Notes: generated by a model from the sequence alone, not told the origin. A stretch of DNA of 58,145 nt from an uncultured Lachnospiraceae bacterium (GCA_947623905.1 CANQHX010000004.1:1-58145); one strand, 5' to 3'; positions 1 to 8,915 are shown, counted from the first letter of the stretch. Translations and numbers: made by a program.

Positions 1-1
1 C

Positions 2-136
2 AGCATGGTGGCTGTGATCCTGATCCTGCCCGCGCTGCTGCTGCTGTGCGACCGGTTCATCTGCGCCACCACCATGGGGATGAGAAAAAAGAAAACAACC
101 AGCCATAAACAGAAACAGGAGGTTACAGTATCATGA
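2..136 (+). CDS. C-terminal end of an MMPL/RND-type exporter (partial)
   Basis: Only the last 44 residues lie in the window. They read as one hydrophobic helix (VAVILILPALLLLC) followed by a short basic cytoplasmic tail (MRKKK). This is how MMPL-family exporters typically end, with a final transmembrane helix running into a positively charged C-terminus. The stop overlaps the ATG of the next gene (ATGA), so the two are translationally coupled. The following gene encodes a Leu-x-x-Gly heptad-repeat protein, a frequent neighbour of MMPL or YhgE/Pip-like exporters, which supports the call. The family assignment rests on this short tail and on context. Confidence 0.55.
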   Translation, partial: SMVAVILILPALLLLCDRFICATTMGMRKKKTTSHKQKQEVTVS

Positions 137-2742
137 AAGCTTCGTGGAAAAAGATCACAGCCATAAGTCTTTGCGCTGTTTTGGGAGTGAGCGGGGCCGC
201 TTTCGCCGCCACCGCCCTCAGGGAAAACAAGGAGCAGGAGGCCGGGGATACGGTTTCGGAAGCCGGGACAGATACAGGCGCGGCTGACAGCGACGCCCTT
301 TCCAATTCCAAGGATGAGACGGTCTACGTGCTGGCGGCAGCGGACGGTTCCGTCAAAAAGGTCATTGTCAGCGACTGGATCAGCAACCTTCTGGACAGTG
401 ATACCGTCGCCGATAGGACGGAGCTGACGGACGCGGAGACGGTAGAGGGGGACGAAAGCTTTGCGCCCGGCACGGGAGGCGCCCGGGTCTGGGACGCCCA
501 GGGCCATGACATTTATTATCAAGGCAGCATCGAGAAGGAACTGCCGGTGCAGATGAAGGTCACATACAAGCTGGACGGAAAGGAGATCTCCCCGGAACAG
601 CTGGCCGGAAAAGACGGCAAGGTGACCATCCGCTTTGATTATGACAACCAGCAGTACGAAACCGTGCAGGTGGACGGAAAAGAGGAGAAGATCTACGTGC
701 CCTTTGCCATGGCTACGGGCGTCCTGCTGGACAACGATGTGTGCACGCATGTACAGGTGACAAACGGAAGGATCCTCAACGACGGCAGCCGCACCGCGGT
801 CATGGGTATAGCGTTCCCCGGACTTCAGGAGGATCTGGACGTCCCGGAGGACAAATTTGAGATCCCGGACTATATGGAGATCACCTGTGATGCCAGGGAT
901 TTTGAACTGCCCATGACCGTCACACTGGCGGAAAATCCCCGGTTTGATGACGCGGATGTGGACCATCTGGATGCCACAGAGGATCTGAGCGCCTCCATGG
1001 ATGAGATGAGCGACGCCATGGGGCAGCTCATGGGCGGTTCCTCCCGGCTGTATGACGGGCTGGCTCAGCTCCTTGACAAGTCCGGACAGCTGGCGTCCGG
1101 CGTGGATACTCTGGCGTCCGGCGCGGCGTCTCTGAAAGCGGGCACCCAGTCGGTGAAGGATGGTTCTCAGTCGCTTGCCGCGGGCGCAGATACCTTGGAA
1201 ACCGGGGCGGCGTCCCTGGCAGCAGGCGCGGGGGACCTGCAGACCGGTGTGGGGGACCTGCAGGCAGGCGCGGGGGACCTGCAGGCAGGCGCAGGGGATC
1301 TTCAGACCGGTGCGGGGACCTTACAGGCAGGCGCGGCAGAACTGGATACCGGCATGGCAGATCTTCAGACCGGCGCGGCCCAGCTGCTGGAGGGCCTCAA
1401 CGCGCTGGCAGCCAACAATGAGACCTTAAACGGCGGCGCGAAGCAGATCTTTGAAACGCTGCTGTCCACCGCCGGCAGCCAGCTTGCCTCCGCCGGGCTG
1501 GAGGCGCCGGCTCTGACCATGGAAAATTACGGAGAGGTGCTCACCGGTATCATTGATTCTCTGGACGAGAAAGCGGTTTACGAGAAAGCGCTGGCGACGG
1601 TCACCGATGCCGTGGAAGCAAAGAGGGACTACATTACAGAGCAGGTCACTGCCGCCGTCCGGGAGCAGGTGGCTGCCATGGTGATGGAGGAAGTAAACGC
1701 GCAGGTGACCCAGAAGGTTACAGCGGCTGTGAGGGAGACAGTGGCCGCGCAGGTGATCCTTTCCGCCACAAAGATGGAGAAGGCGGATTATGACGCCGCG
1801 GTGGCGGCCGGCATGGTGGAGGAAGCCGTGCAGAAAGCCGTCCAGGCAGCCATCGACCAGCAGATGGAGAGCCGGCAGGTGCTGGAGACCATAGAGAAGA
1901 AGATCCGGGAACAGATGGAGTCAAAGGAGATACAGGCTGTCATAGAGGAAAACGTGTCCGGACAGATGAACAGCGACGCCGTGAAGCAGACCATTGCGGA
2001 TAACACGCAGCAGCAGGTGGAGAAGGCCATCGCCGATAATATGGCTTCCGATGAGGTGCAGGCTCAGTTTGCCGCCGCCTCAGAGGGGGCCCGGTCCGTG
2101 ATCTCCCTCAAGACATCGCTGGACAGCTACCGCACCTTTTACACAGGGCTTCAGACCTACACCGCAGGGGTATCCCAGGCGGCAGCGGGCGCCGGGGATC
2201 TGAAAGCCGGAGCGGACCAGTTAAAAGCCGGAACCGGCCAGCTGAAAGCCGGAACGGACCAGTTAAAAGCCGGGGCCGACCAGCTGAAGGACGGAACGGA
2301 CCGGCTGAAGGGCGGAGCCGACCAGCTGAAGGACGGGGCTGACCAGCTGAAAGGCGGAGCCGATCAGTTGAAAGACGGAACAGCCGCCCTGGGCGCGGGC
2401 GCCGGGGAACTGAAGGACGGAACGGCTGCCCTGGACGCCGGAGCCGGTGACCTTGCCGGCGGCATCGGTACGCTGAAGGGCAGTACTCCTGCCCTGGTGG
2501 ACGGGGTCACTCAGTTAAAGGACGGCTCCGGGGACCTTTCCCACGGGCTGGAGGAGTTTGACCAGAAGGCTGTCCGGAAGCTGACGGACGTGGTAAAAGA
2601 GGATCTGGAGGGCTTTGTGAACCGGCTGAAGGTCACAAGGGACGTTTCCCGAAATTACAGAAGCTTTGCCGGAACGGGAGACGGTATGGACGGAAAGGTA
2701 AAATTCATTTACCGCACCGATTCTATAGAAAAGAAAGAGTGA
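133..2742 (+). CDS. Exported Leu-x-x-Gly heptad-repeat coiled-coil protein
   Basis: An 869-residue protein of unknown function. The N-terminus is a Sec signal or anchor (MKASWKK, then a hydrophobic stretch ending AAFAA). A beta-rich region follows to about residue 300. Then come two blocks of heptads of the type GAGDLQT/GADQLKD, at about residues 306-420 and 685-810, separated by about 250 residues of charged, Ala/Gln-rich predicted helix. The XXXLXXG heptad is known from YhgE/Pip-like and MMPL-associated proteins and suggests a long extracytoplasmic helical stalk. There is no C-terminal membrane segment. The gene is coupled by ATGA overlap to the MMPL-type gene upstream, so it may be an extracytoplasmic partner of that exporter. 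That role is inference. Confidence 0.6.
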   Translation: MKASWKKITAISLCAVLGVSGAAFAATALRENKEQEAGDTVSEAGTDTGAADSDALSNSKDETVYVLAAADGSVKKVIVSDWISNLLDSDTVADRTELTDAETVEGDESFAPGTGGARVWDAQGHDIYYQGSIEKELPVQMKVTYKLDGKEISPEQLAGKDGKVTIRFDYDNQQYETVQVDGKEEKIYVPFAMATGVLLDNDVCTHVQVTNGRILNDGSRTAVMGIAFPGLQEDLDVPEDKFEIPDYMEITCDARDFELPMTVTLAENPRFDDADVDHLDATEDLSASMDEMSDAMGQLMGGSSRLYDGLAQLLDKSGQLASGVDTLASGAASLKAGTQSVKDGSQSLAAGADTLETGAASLAAGAGDLQTGVGDLQAGAGDLQAGAGDLQTGAGTLQAGAAELDTGMADLQTGAAQLLEGLNALAANNETLNGGAKQIFETLLSTAGSQLASAGLEAPALTMENYGEVLTGIIDSLDEKAVYEKALATVTDAVEAKRDYITEQVTAAVREQVAAMVMEEVNAQVTQKVTAAVRETVAAQVILSATKMEKADYDAAVAAGMVEEAVQKAVQAAIDQQMESRQVLETIEKKIREQMESKEIQAVIEENVSGQMNSDAVKQTIADNTQQQVEKAIADNMASDEVQAQFAAASEGARSVISLKTSLDSYRTFYTGLQTYTAGVSQAAAGAGDLKAGADQLKAGTGQLKAGTDQLKAGADQLKDGTDRLKGGADQLKDGADQLKGGADQLKDGTAALGAGAGELKDGTAALDAGAGDLAGGIGTLKGSTPALVDGVTQLKDGSGDLSHGLEEFDQKAVRKLTDVVKEDLEGFVNRLKVTRDVSRNYRSFAGTGDGMDGKVKFIYRTDSIEKKE
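1225..1392 (+). repeat. Eight 21-bp tandem repeats encoding GAGDLQT-type heptads
   Basis: In-frame units of exactly 21 bp encode GAGDLQT, GVGDLQA, GAGDLQA and relatives. A second, more diverged block lies at about 2191-2440 (GADQLKA/GADQLKD). Near-identity of neighbouring units suggests recent slippage or unequal exchange. Confidence 0.85.
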
Positions 2743-2788
2743 GGATCCCCTCCTAGGGGAAAGTATCCTTCTAAATGTGCGAAAATCT

Positions 2789-2817
2789 TTGCAATGGCCT
2801 GCCAACCATGCTATACT
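2789..2817 (+). promoter_or_regulatory. SigA-type promoter for the aminotransferase genes
   Basis: TTGCAA (2789-2794), a 17-bp spacer and TATACT (2812-2817), followed by an 80-nt GC-rich leader before the aminotransferase start. Confidence 0.6.
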
Positions 2818-2903
2818 ATCCGTTGGATAAAAATAACAGGCAATCGCGTTAGGAGGCTCCGCGGACGGCCCTGCCGCCCGGACGCTCCGGAATGGAGAAT
2901 GAG

Positions 2904-4094
2904 ATGATCGCAGATAAGATGAAGGACCTTATGGCCAACAGTTCCGCTATCCGCGCCATGTTTGAAGAAGGCAAGAAGATGGCGGAGCAGTATGGCGCGG
3001 AAAATGTGTATGATTTCAGCCTGGGCAATCCCAACGTGGCCCCGCCGGAGGCGGTGAAGGAGGCTATCGTGGAGATCGCGCAGACAATGGACCCTATCCA
3101 GCTTCACGGCTACATGAACAATGCCGGATTTGAATCGGTGCGCGCGGCCATCGCCGCGTCCCTGAACAAACGGTTCGGCACGGCTTTTTCGGAGAACAAT
3201 ATCCTTATGACCGTCGGCGCCGCCGGGGGTCTCAATGTAATCTTAAAAACGCTGGTCAATCCAGGGGACGAGGTGATCACCTTCGCCCCCTATTTTGGCG
3301 AGTATGCGAATTATGTGAACAATGTAAACGGCGTGCTGGTGGAGGCGATGACCGACCGGGTGACCTTCCAGCCGGATCTGGACGTCCTGGCAAAGGTCAT
3401 TACCCCCAGGACACGGGCGCTGATCATCAACAATCCCAACAACCCTACCGGCGTGGTTTACCCGGAGGAGACCATTGAAAAGCTGGCCGCCCTCCTGGAA
3501 GAAAAACAGCGGCAGCTGGGCACGGATATCTATCTGATCGCCGACGAGCCCTACCGGGAGCTTGTGTACGACGGAGCGGAAGTGCCTTACCTGACAAAAT
3601 ATTATAAAAATACCATCGTGGGCTACTCCTACAGCAAATCCCTGTCCCTGCCGGGACAGCGGATCGGCTATCTGGTGATCCCCGATGAGGCGGCGGACGG
3701 AGAACTGATCCAGCAGGCCGCCAGCGTAGCCAACCGGGTGCTGGGCTTTGTCAACGCTCCAAGCCTCCAGCAGCTGGTGGTGGCCAGATGTCTGGGGGAA
3801 TCCACCGATGTGAGCTATTATGACCGGAACCGGAAGCTGCTGTACAAAACCCTGACGGACCTGGGCTTTTCCTGTATCAAACCGGAAGGCGCATTCTATC
3901 TGTTCGTGAAGTCTCCCGTGGCGGATGAGAAGGAATTCTGCGCGCACGCCAAGAAATATCATCTTCTCCTTGTGCCCGGCAGCTCCTTTGGCGGTCCCGG
4001 GTACGTGCGCCTGGCCTACTGCGTGGCTTACGAGACCATTCAGCGGTCCATACCGGCATTTGAACAGCTTGCGAAGGATTATTTTGGAAAGTGA
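2904..4094 (+). CDS. PLP-dependent aminotransferase, class I/II (aspartate aminotransferase-like)
   Basis: A fold-type I aminotransferase of about 396 residues. The PLP lysine lies in SYSKSLSLPGQRIGY, and the family motif NNPNNPTGVVYP and the PLP-ring aspartate in IADEPYREL are present. Such enzymes move amino groups between an amino acid and 2-oxoglutarate or pyruvate; the exact substrate cannot be read from sequence. I chose the ATG at 2904 because GGAG at 2894-2897 lies six bases before it; the ATG at 2892 would place that signal inside the gene. The stop overlaps a GTG, and the next aminotransferase follows within 15 bases, so they are probably one transcript. Confidence 0.85.
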   Translation: MIADKMKDLMANSSAIRAMFEEGKKMAEQYGAENVYDFSLGNPNVAPPEAVKEAIVEIAQTMDPIQLHGYMNNAGFESVRAAIAASLNKRFGTAFSENNILMTVGAAGGLNVILKTLVNPGDEVITFAPYFGEYANYVNNVNGVLVEAMTDRVTFQPDLDVLAKVITPRTRALIINNPNNPTGVVYPEETIEKLAALLEEKQRQLGTDIYLIADEPYRELVYDGAEVPYLTKYYKNTIVGYSYSKSLSLPGQRIGYLVIPDEAADGELIQQAASVANRVLGFVNAPSLQQLVVARCLGESTDVSYYDRNRKLLYKTLTDLGFSCIKPEGAFYLFVKSPVADEKEFCAHAKKYHLLLVPGSSFGGPGYVRLAYCVAYETIQRSIPAFEQLAKDYFGK

Positions 4095-4105
4095 CTGGGG
4101 GAACC

Positions 4106-5179
4106 ATGAAGCTCTGGGAGAAAAACGTGCGGCAGGTGACCCCCTATGTGCCGGGGGAACAGCCCAGGCTGCCGGATATGATCAAACTGAATACAAATGA
4201 AAGCCCCTATCCTCCCGCCCCCGGCGTGAAAAAGGCGCTGGATGCCATGGCGGGAGATACGCTGCGGCTCTACCCCGACCCGGCATGTGACAGCCTGGTC
4301 ACAGCCCTTGCGGACTATTATCATGTGAAAAAGGAGCAGGTGTTCGTGGGAGTGGGCTCCGACGACGTGCTGTCCATGGCGTTCCTTACCTTTTTCAACA
4401 GCTCCAGGCCCGTCCTGTTCCCGGACATCACCTATTCCTTTTATGATGTGTGGGCAAAGGTGTACGGCATCCCCTATGTACAGAAGCCGCTGCGGGAGGA
4501 TCTGACCATTGACCCGGAGGACTATAAGGAGGAAAACGGCGGTATCGTCTTTCCCAATCCCAACGCCCCCACGGGGATCCTCCTGCCTCCGGAGGCAGTG
4601 GAGGATATTGTCAGGAGCAATCCCGGCAGCGTGGTCATTGTAGATGAAGCGTATATTGATTTCGGCGGCACGTCTGCCCTGCCCCTCATTGAGAAGTATG
4701 ACAACCTGCTTGTGGTGCAGACCTTTTCCAAGTCCCGGAGCATGGCGGGCATGCGCATCGGGTACGCTATGGGCAGCGAGGCGCTGATCCGCCACATGGT
4801 CAGCGTGAAGGAATCCGTCAATTCCTATACTATGAACACGCCTTCCCTTCTGGCGGGCGTGGCGGCGGTAGAGGACGACGCATATTTCCGGGATTGCTGT
4901 CATAAGATCATCACGACGAGAGAACGGGTGAAAAAGGAGCTGAAGGCTCTGGGATTTTCCTTCGGAGATTCCATGAGCAATTTCCTGTTTGTCACCCATA
5001 AGGACTGTCCCGCACGGGAGCTGTTTGAGGCTCTGCGGCAAAAGCATATATTTGTCCGCTATTTTGACAGGCCCCGCATTGACGATTACCTGCGGATCAC
5101 AGTGGGCACCGATGCGGAAATGGATGCCCTCACAGGATTTTTGCAGGAATATCTCAGCGGCAGAAAGGAAACCGATTAG
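4106..5179 (+). CDS. hisC: Histidinol-phosphate aminotransferase-like protein
   Basis: A 357-residue PLP enzyme resembling HisC, which transfers an amino group from glutamate to imidazole-acetol phosphate in histidine synthesis. Visible features are KLNTNESPYPP near the N-terminus, FPNPNAPTG, the aspartate in VIVDEAYIDF, and the PLP lysine in TFSKSRSMAGMRIGY. The ATG at 4106 follows a GGGGGA signal; the in-frame GTG at 4091 lacks one. No other histidine gene is nearby, so a role as a broad aminotransferase (including aromatic amino acids) or a CobD-like relative cannot be excluded. Confidence 0.75.
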   Translation: MKLWEKNVRQVTPYVPGEQPRLPDMIKLNTNESPYPPAPGVKKALDAMAGDTLRLYPDPACDSLVTALADYYHVKKEQVFVGVGSDDVLSMAFLTFFNSSRPVLFPDITYSFYDVWAKVYGIPYVQKPLREDLTIDPEDYKEENGGIVFPNPNAPTGILLPPEAVEDIVRSNPGSVVIVDEAYIDFGGTSALPLIEKYDNLLVVQTFSKSRSMAGMRIGYAMGSEALIRHMVSVKESVNSYTMNTPSLLAGVAAVEDDAYFRDCCHKIITTRERVKKELKALGFSFGDSMSNFLFVTHKDCPARELFEALRQKHIFVRYFDRPRIDDYLRITVGTDAEMDALTGFLQEYLSGRKETD

Positions 5180-5180
5180 C

Positions 5181-5726
5181 ATGTTTACTTTGATCTTGGC
5201 CCAGGCCCAGACGGCGCAGCCCGGACTGGTGGACCGCCTGGTGGAAACTATCGTGGGCGCTCTTCGGGGCGTGGATCCCCTGCTCATTGTCTTTATCATC
5301 TCCCTGCTGCCCATTCTGGAACTGCGAGGTGGCCTGATCGCCGCGTCCTTTATGGGAGTGGATATGTGGCAGGCGCTGCCGGTGAGCATTATCGGCACCC
5401 TGATCCCCGTGCCGTTCATCCTGTTTTTTATCACAAAGATATTTGACTGGATGAAGACCACAAAGCCCTTCCGTCCCATTGCGGAGAAGCTGGAGAACAG
5501 GGCCATGTCCAAGAAGGACCAGATAGAGAGGTGGGAATTCTGGGGGCTGGTGCTGTTTGTTGGCATTCCCCTGCCCGGAACGGGAGCCTGGACCGGATCC
5601 CTCATCGCGGCGCTCCTCGGCATCCGGTTCCGCAAGGCTTTTCCCGCGGTGATCATCGGCGCCCTTATCGCGGCGGCCATCATTTCCTTAATATTTTACG
5701 GGGCTCTCGGCGCCATAATCGGGTAA
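5181..5726 (+). CDS. Small multidrug export family membrane protein (COG2426)
   Basis: A 181-residue integral membrane protein of the COG2426/PF06695 family, annotated as putative small multidrug exporters without firm biochemical proof. Hydrophobic segments lie at about residues 35-55, 65-90, 125-145 and 150-180. The family-type motifs LLPILELRGG and GIPLPGTGAWTGSLIAALLGI are clear. The ATG at 5181 lies one base after the previous stop; longer upstream reading overlaps the aminotransferase and is unlikely. The 296 bp downstream are AT-rich and hold the mraZ promoters. Confidence 0.75.
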   Translation: MFTLILAQAQTAQPGLVDRLVETIVGALRGVDPLLIVFIISLLPILELRGGLIAASFMGVDMWQALPVSIIGTLIPVPFILFFITKIFDWMKTTKPFRPIAEKLENRAMSKKDQIERWEFWGLVLFVGIPLPGTGAWTGSLIAALLGIRFRKAFPAVIIGALIAAAIISLIFYGALGAIIG

Positions 5727-5810
5727 ATATTAATTTTTTATTAAATGCGACACAAAAAGTCAATAAAAATCGACGGAAAATAAAAAATTTGTCGAAAAGC
5801 CAAAAAAGGG

Positions 5811-5839
5811 TTGAAATGCACACTATATTTTGTTAGACT
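5811..5839 (+). promoter_or_regulatory. Candidate distal promoter of the dcw cluster
   Basis: TTGAAA (5811-5816), a 17-bp spacer and TAGACT (5834-5839) in the AT-rich gap before mraZ. It would give a leader of about 175 nt. Confidence 0.45.
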
Positions 5840-5920
5840 AGTAAATGGTCCAAACAACATGTAGCGTGCATTTTTTACGAGAAAATTACGCAATTATTAA
5901 GCTTCTTTCTGAAAAATTAC

Positions 5921-5949
5921 TTGTTTTTTTCTAAAAAATAAGCTAGAAT
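5921..5949 (+). promoter_or_regulatory. Promoter of mraZ and the dcw cluster
   Basis: TTGTTT (5921-5926), a 17-bp spacer and TAGAAT (5944-5949). The expected transcription start is near 5956, immediately before the GTGG repeats. Confidence 0.65.
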
Positions 5950-5958
5950 AAAAACAAG

Positions 5959-5992
5959 GTGGAGGCAAATCCCAAAAAGTGGGGGACTGTGG
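5959..5992 (+). promoter_or_regulatory. Probable MraZ operator: phased GTGG repeats
   Basis: GTGG occurs at 5959, 5979 and 5989, spaced 20 and 10 bp, so all lie on one helix face, just after the -10 box. MraZ is known to bind short TGG-containing direct repeats spaced about 10 bp in its own promoter. The slot at 5969 is degenerate. Confidence 0.6.
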
Positions 5993-6022
5993 CGCCAAAT
6001 TTCCATGAAAGAGGTGAGGGAC

Positions 6023-6457
6023 ATGTTTGTTGGTACATATCAGCATTCCATTGATGTAAAAGGCAGACTGATCATCCCGGTAAGATTCCGGGAAGCCCTT
6101 GGCCAGAGTTTCATGGTGAGCAGAGGCACCGACGGCTGCCTGTATGTACAGACCACAGAGTCCTTCCGGCAGTTTATGGAGAAGATCGCGGCCCTGCCCG
6201 GCAACAGCAAGGCGGCCCGCAGCTATGTGCGCCATTATGCCGCCGGAGCCTGCGAGTGCGAACTGGACAAGCAGGGACGGATCATCGTTCCCGTGAAGCT
6301 CCGCCAGAGCGCGGGACTGGACAAGGATGTGACTCTCATCGGCGTGGTGGACCGGATCGAGATCTGGGACAGCGCCCGCTGGGAGGAAGAAGACTGTGAC
6401 CAGGACCAGATGGACGCTGTGGAAGAGCAGATGCGCCAGCAGGGCTTGCTGGTGTGA
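6023..6457 (+). CDS. mraZ: Transcriptional regulator MraZ
   Basis: A 144-residue MraZ: two AbrB-like (SpoVT-type) DNA-binding repeats forming ring oligomers, usually a repressor of its own division cluster. The N-terminal repeat has [16 protein letters not shown] and the second has [14 protein letters not shown], each carrying the D-x-K/Q-GR-I signature. The ATG at 6023 follows GAGGTG at 6011-6016; the in-frame ATG at 6005 would put that signal inside the gene. It is the first gene of the cluster, behind two promoters and phased GTGG repeats that are its likely binding sites. Its stop overlaps the rsmH reading region. Confidence 0.95.
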   Translation: MFVGTYQHSIDVKGRLIIPVRFREALGQSFMVSRGTDGCLYVQTTESFRQFMEKIAALPGNSKAARSYVRHYAAGACECELDKQGRIIVPVKLRQSAGLDKDVTLIGVVDRIEIWDSARWEEEDCDQDQMDAVEEQMRQQGLLV

Positions 6458-6468
6458 TGGAGGCTGCC

Positions 6469-7410
6469 ATGGAATTTTCCCACGTACCCGTGCTTCTTGA
6501 CCAATGCATGGAGCAGCTGCGGGTCCGTTCCGACGGCGTCTATGTGGACGGGACCCTGGGCGGCGGCGGACATTCCTGTGAGATCTGCCGGCGGCTTGGA
6601 GAAAACGGCAGGCTGTACGGGTTTGACCGGGACGGAGACGCCATAGCGGCGGCCGGCCGGCGGCTGGAGCCCTGGAGAGACCGGTTCACCGCCATTCACA
6701 GCAATTACGCAGACATGAAGGAACGGCTGGAGGATCTGGGCGTGGATGCCGTGGACGGCATTCTGCTGGACCTGGGTGTTTCCAGTTATCAGCTGGACAC
6801 CGCGGACAGAGGATTTTCCTACCGGTTTGACGGCCCTCTGGATATGCGCATGGACCGCAGACAGCCGGTCACCGCAAAAGATATCGTCAACGGATACAGC
6901 GAAGAAGAACTGTACCGGGTGCTCCGGGATTACGGGGAGGAGCGGTGTGCCAGGCAGATCGCCAGGCAGATCGTGCTGGCCAGGCAGAAGGCCCCGGTAG
7001 AGACTACCTTTCAGCTGGTGGAGATCATCCGCAGAGGCATACCGGCAAAGGCCCGGATGCAGGGCGGCCATCCGGCAAAGAAGACGTTTCAGGCCATCCG
7101 CATCGAGCTCAACGATGAGCTGGGAGGGCTGCGGGCGTCGCTGGACGACATGATAGACCTGCTGAAGCCCGGCGGCCGGATCTGCGTTATCACGTTCCAC
7201 TCTCTGGAAGACCGTATGGTGAAGACGGTGTTCCGCCGCAGGGAGCATCCCTGCACCTGCCCTCCGGATTTTCCGGTGTGTGTGTGCGGCAAAAAGCCCG
7301 ACGGCAGAGTGGTCACCAGAAAACCCATCTGCCCCTCAGAGGAGGAGACGGAGCGCAACCCGCGTTCCAAGAGCGCGAAGCTCAGAGTGTTTGAAAAAGG
7401 AAAGGATTGA
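6469..7410 (+). CDS. rsmH: 16S rRNA (cytosine(1402)-N(4))-methyltransferase RsmH
   Basis: A 313-residue RsmH (MraW), the SAM-dependent methyltransferase that N4-methylates C1402 of 16S rRNA in the ribosomal P site. Visible are HVPVLLDQC at the N-terminus, the SAM-binding [21 protein letters not shown] and the C-terminal [10 protein letters not shown] signature. I place the start at 6469 because GGAGG (6459-6463) lies five bases upstream; ATG 6457 and GTG 6454 would put that signal inside the protein. mraZ-rsmH order is standard for dcw clusters. Confidence 0.95.
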   Translation: MEFSHVPVLLDQCMEQLRVRSDGVYVDGTLGGGGHSCEICRRLGENGRLYGFDRDGDAIAAAGRRLEPWRDRFTAIHSNYADMKERLEDLGVDAVDGILLDLGVSSYQLDTADRGFSYRFDGPLDMRMDRRQPVTAKDIVNGYSEEELYRVLRDYGEERCARQIARQIVLARQKAPVETTFQLVEIIRRGIPAKARMQGGHPAKKTFQAIRIELNDELGGLRASLDDMIDLLKPGGRICVITFHSLEDRMVKTVFRRREHPCTCPPDFPVCVCGKKPDGRVVTRKPICPSEEETERNPRSKSAKLRVFEKGKD

Positions 7411-7415
7411 CAGTC

Positions 7416-7910
7416 ATGGCTGTTTATGATAGAAACCATTCATCCTCATATGTTTACGGCAATACCGCGAGAGACCTGCAGGCCATCGGCGGCAGGCCCG
7501 TACAGGAGTCCGCCGGCAAAAAGAAGCACGTGAGGCGGGCGTATGCGGGAGACCACCGCAGATTCCGCATCGCTTCCGTAGTGTTCTTAAGTCTGGCAGT
7601 GGTGGCCATCATGATGATCTGCCACTATTATCTTGATCTGACCGCGGAGATGAAGGGTTATGTTTCGGAGATTTCCGATCTGGAACTGAAGCTGGCCGAT
7701 CTGCAGATCGAAAATGATTACCAGATGGACATGATCAATGATTCCATCGACCTCAACGAGGTGCGGCAGATCGCCGTGGAGCGGCTGGGCATGCACGAGC
7801 CCTACGACGGGCAGGTAGTAGGCTACAGCTACAGCGAGGACAGTTATATGCGGCAGTACAGGGATATCCCCGAGGCAGGACAGACCGCGCTGCTCAATTA
7901 TCTTGACTGA
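7416..7910 (+). CDS. ftsL: FtsL-like division protein
   Basis: A 164-residue bitopic membrane protein. It has a basic cytoplasmic N-terminus (about 50 residues), one transmembrane helix (ASVVFLSLAVVAIMMICHYY), then a short extracytoplasmic coiled coil (ISDLELKLADLQIEND) ending in DLNEVRQIAVERLGM. The last motif is typical of FtsL/FtsB septum proteins, which link FtsQ to the FtsW-PBP synthase. Primary sequence conservation in this family is low, so the call depends on topology and on its place between rsmH and a PBP gene. The ATG at 7416 has AAGGA nine bases before it. Confidence 0.8.
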   Translation: MAVYDRNHSSSYVYGNTARDLQAIGGRPVQESAGKKKHVRRAYAGDHRRFRIASVVFLSLAVVAIMMICHYYLDLTAEMKGYVSEISDLELKLADLQIENDYQMDMINDSIDLNEVRQIAVERLGMHEPYDGQVVGYSYSEDSYMRQYRDIPEAGQTALLNYLD

Positions 7911-7941
7911 CAAAAACCGTGTCATAATATCGTGATCTTTA

Positions 7942-8021
7942 GGCAGGTGTCTTTTGAAAGGCACCTGCATGTTGTATATTATAGGCCTGTATATGGAATA
8001 AAAAAGGCAGGTGTTCGCATG
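7942..8021 (+). promoter_or_regulatory. Possible translation switch at the first PBP start
   Basis: GGCAGGTGT occurs at 7942-7950 and again at 8006-8014, where it forms the Shine-Dalgarno region. CACCTGC at 7962-7968 can pair with either copy: a compact 9-bp hairpin with the first (8-nt loop) or a longer-range pairing that would cover the ribosome binding site. No T-run follows, so it is not a terminator. Confidence 0.4.
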
Positions 8022-8915
8022 CAGAACCAAAAAAGACGGATCAGAAAAAAACCGGAGTTTTTAGAGAATGTCATGAAATTTAAAATGTTATTCCTCTTCG
8101 CTCTTTTTATGGTTGTTTTCGTGGCGCTCAATGTACGGCTGATCGGTATAAATATTACCGACGGGGAAGCCTATACCCAGAAGGTGCTTGCCCAGAAGGA
8201 AGGCTATGTAAATACTACGATCCCTTACAAGCGGGGAGCTATCCTTACCGCCAACGGGGAAAAGCTTGCCTACAGCGAAAAGGTGTACTATCTGATCCTG
8301 GACTGCAGCGTGATCAACGAGGCCGACGAGCTCATGGCCAAAAAGGATGAGGGCAAGCGTACCGGCCTTGTAAAGACCCCTACCGTGGATCTGCTGCTGG
8401 AATGCTTCGGTGAAAAGGAAGGCGTGACAAAGGAGATCATCGAGGGTCATCTGAACAAGGAAAATCCTCAGGCGTATATCCGGCTTGCCAAAGAGATCAC
8501 CTATGAGGAGATGCAGCATTTTCTGGAGCGGGAAAAAGAGGTGGAGCTGGAAGCCGGCTATGTCAACGACGCGGGAGAACAGGTTCCCAAAAACGTGGTC
8601 CAGGGCGTATGGTTTGAAGAGACGTATATCCGCAAATATCCGTACAACAGCCTTGCCAGCCATATCATGGGCTTTACCGTGGCGGGCAACGAAGGCTTCT
8701 GGGGACTGGAAGAATATTATAACGACTATCTCAACGGCAAAGAGGGAAGGGAATACGGCTATCTCAACAGCGATTCCAACGTGGAGGATTACAAGACGGC
8801 CTCCCGGGACGGTTATGATGTGGTCACTTCCCTGGATCTTGGTATTCAGACGAGGTACGCACGGGAACAGAAGGACTGGGCAGCAAGCATACGGCGGCCA
8901 TTGTCATGGAAGTAA
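8019..8915 (+). pseudogene. N-terminal fragment of a SpoVD/PBP2-type transpeptidase (frameshifted)
   Basis: This is the first 298 residues of a class B penicillin-binding protein: basic N-terminus, one membrane helix (about residues 18-40, LFLFALFMVVFVALNVRLI), then the PBP dimer domain with YKRGAILTANG, RKYPYNSLASHIMGF and GLEEYYNDYLNG. The frame breaks after SLDLGIQT, just before the transpeptidase domain, and ends at 8915. Continuation is in another frame (next entry). Compared with the following PBP gene, the joint is about four residues and one base short, so a deletion of about 13 bp is one explanation; a sequencing error is another. The start at 8019 has GGCAGGTG upstream; in-frame ATG 7932 is less likely. 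Confidence 0.8.

Noticed and set aside
4079..5683. A 534-residue minus-strand open frame
   Set aside because: It lies opposite two clear genes (HisC-like and COG2426), has no recognisable domain, and reflects GC-rich codon bias.
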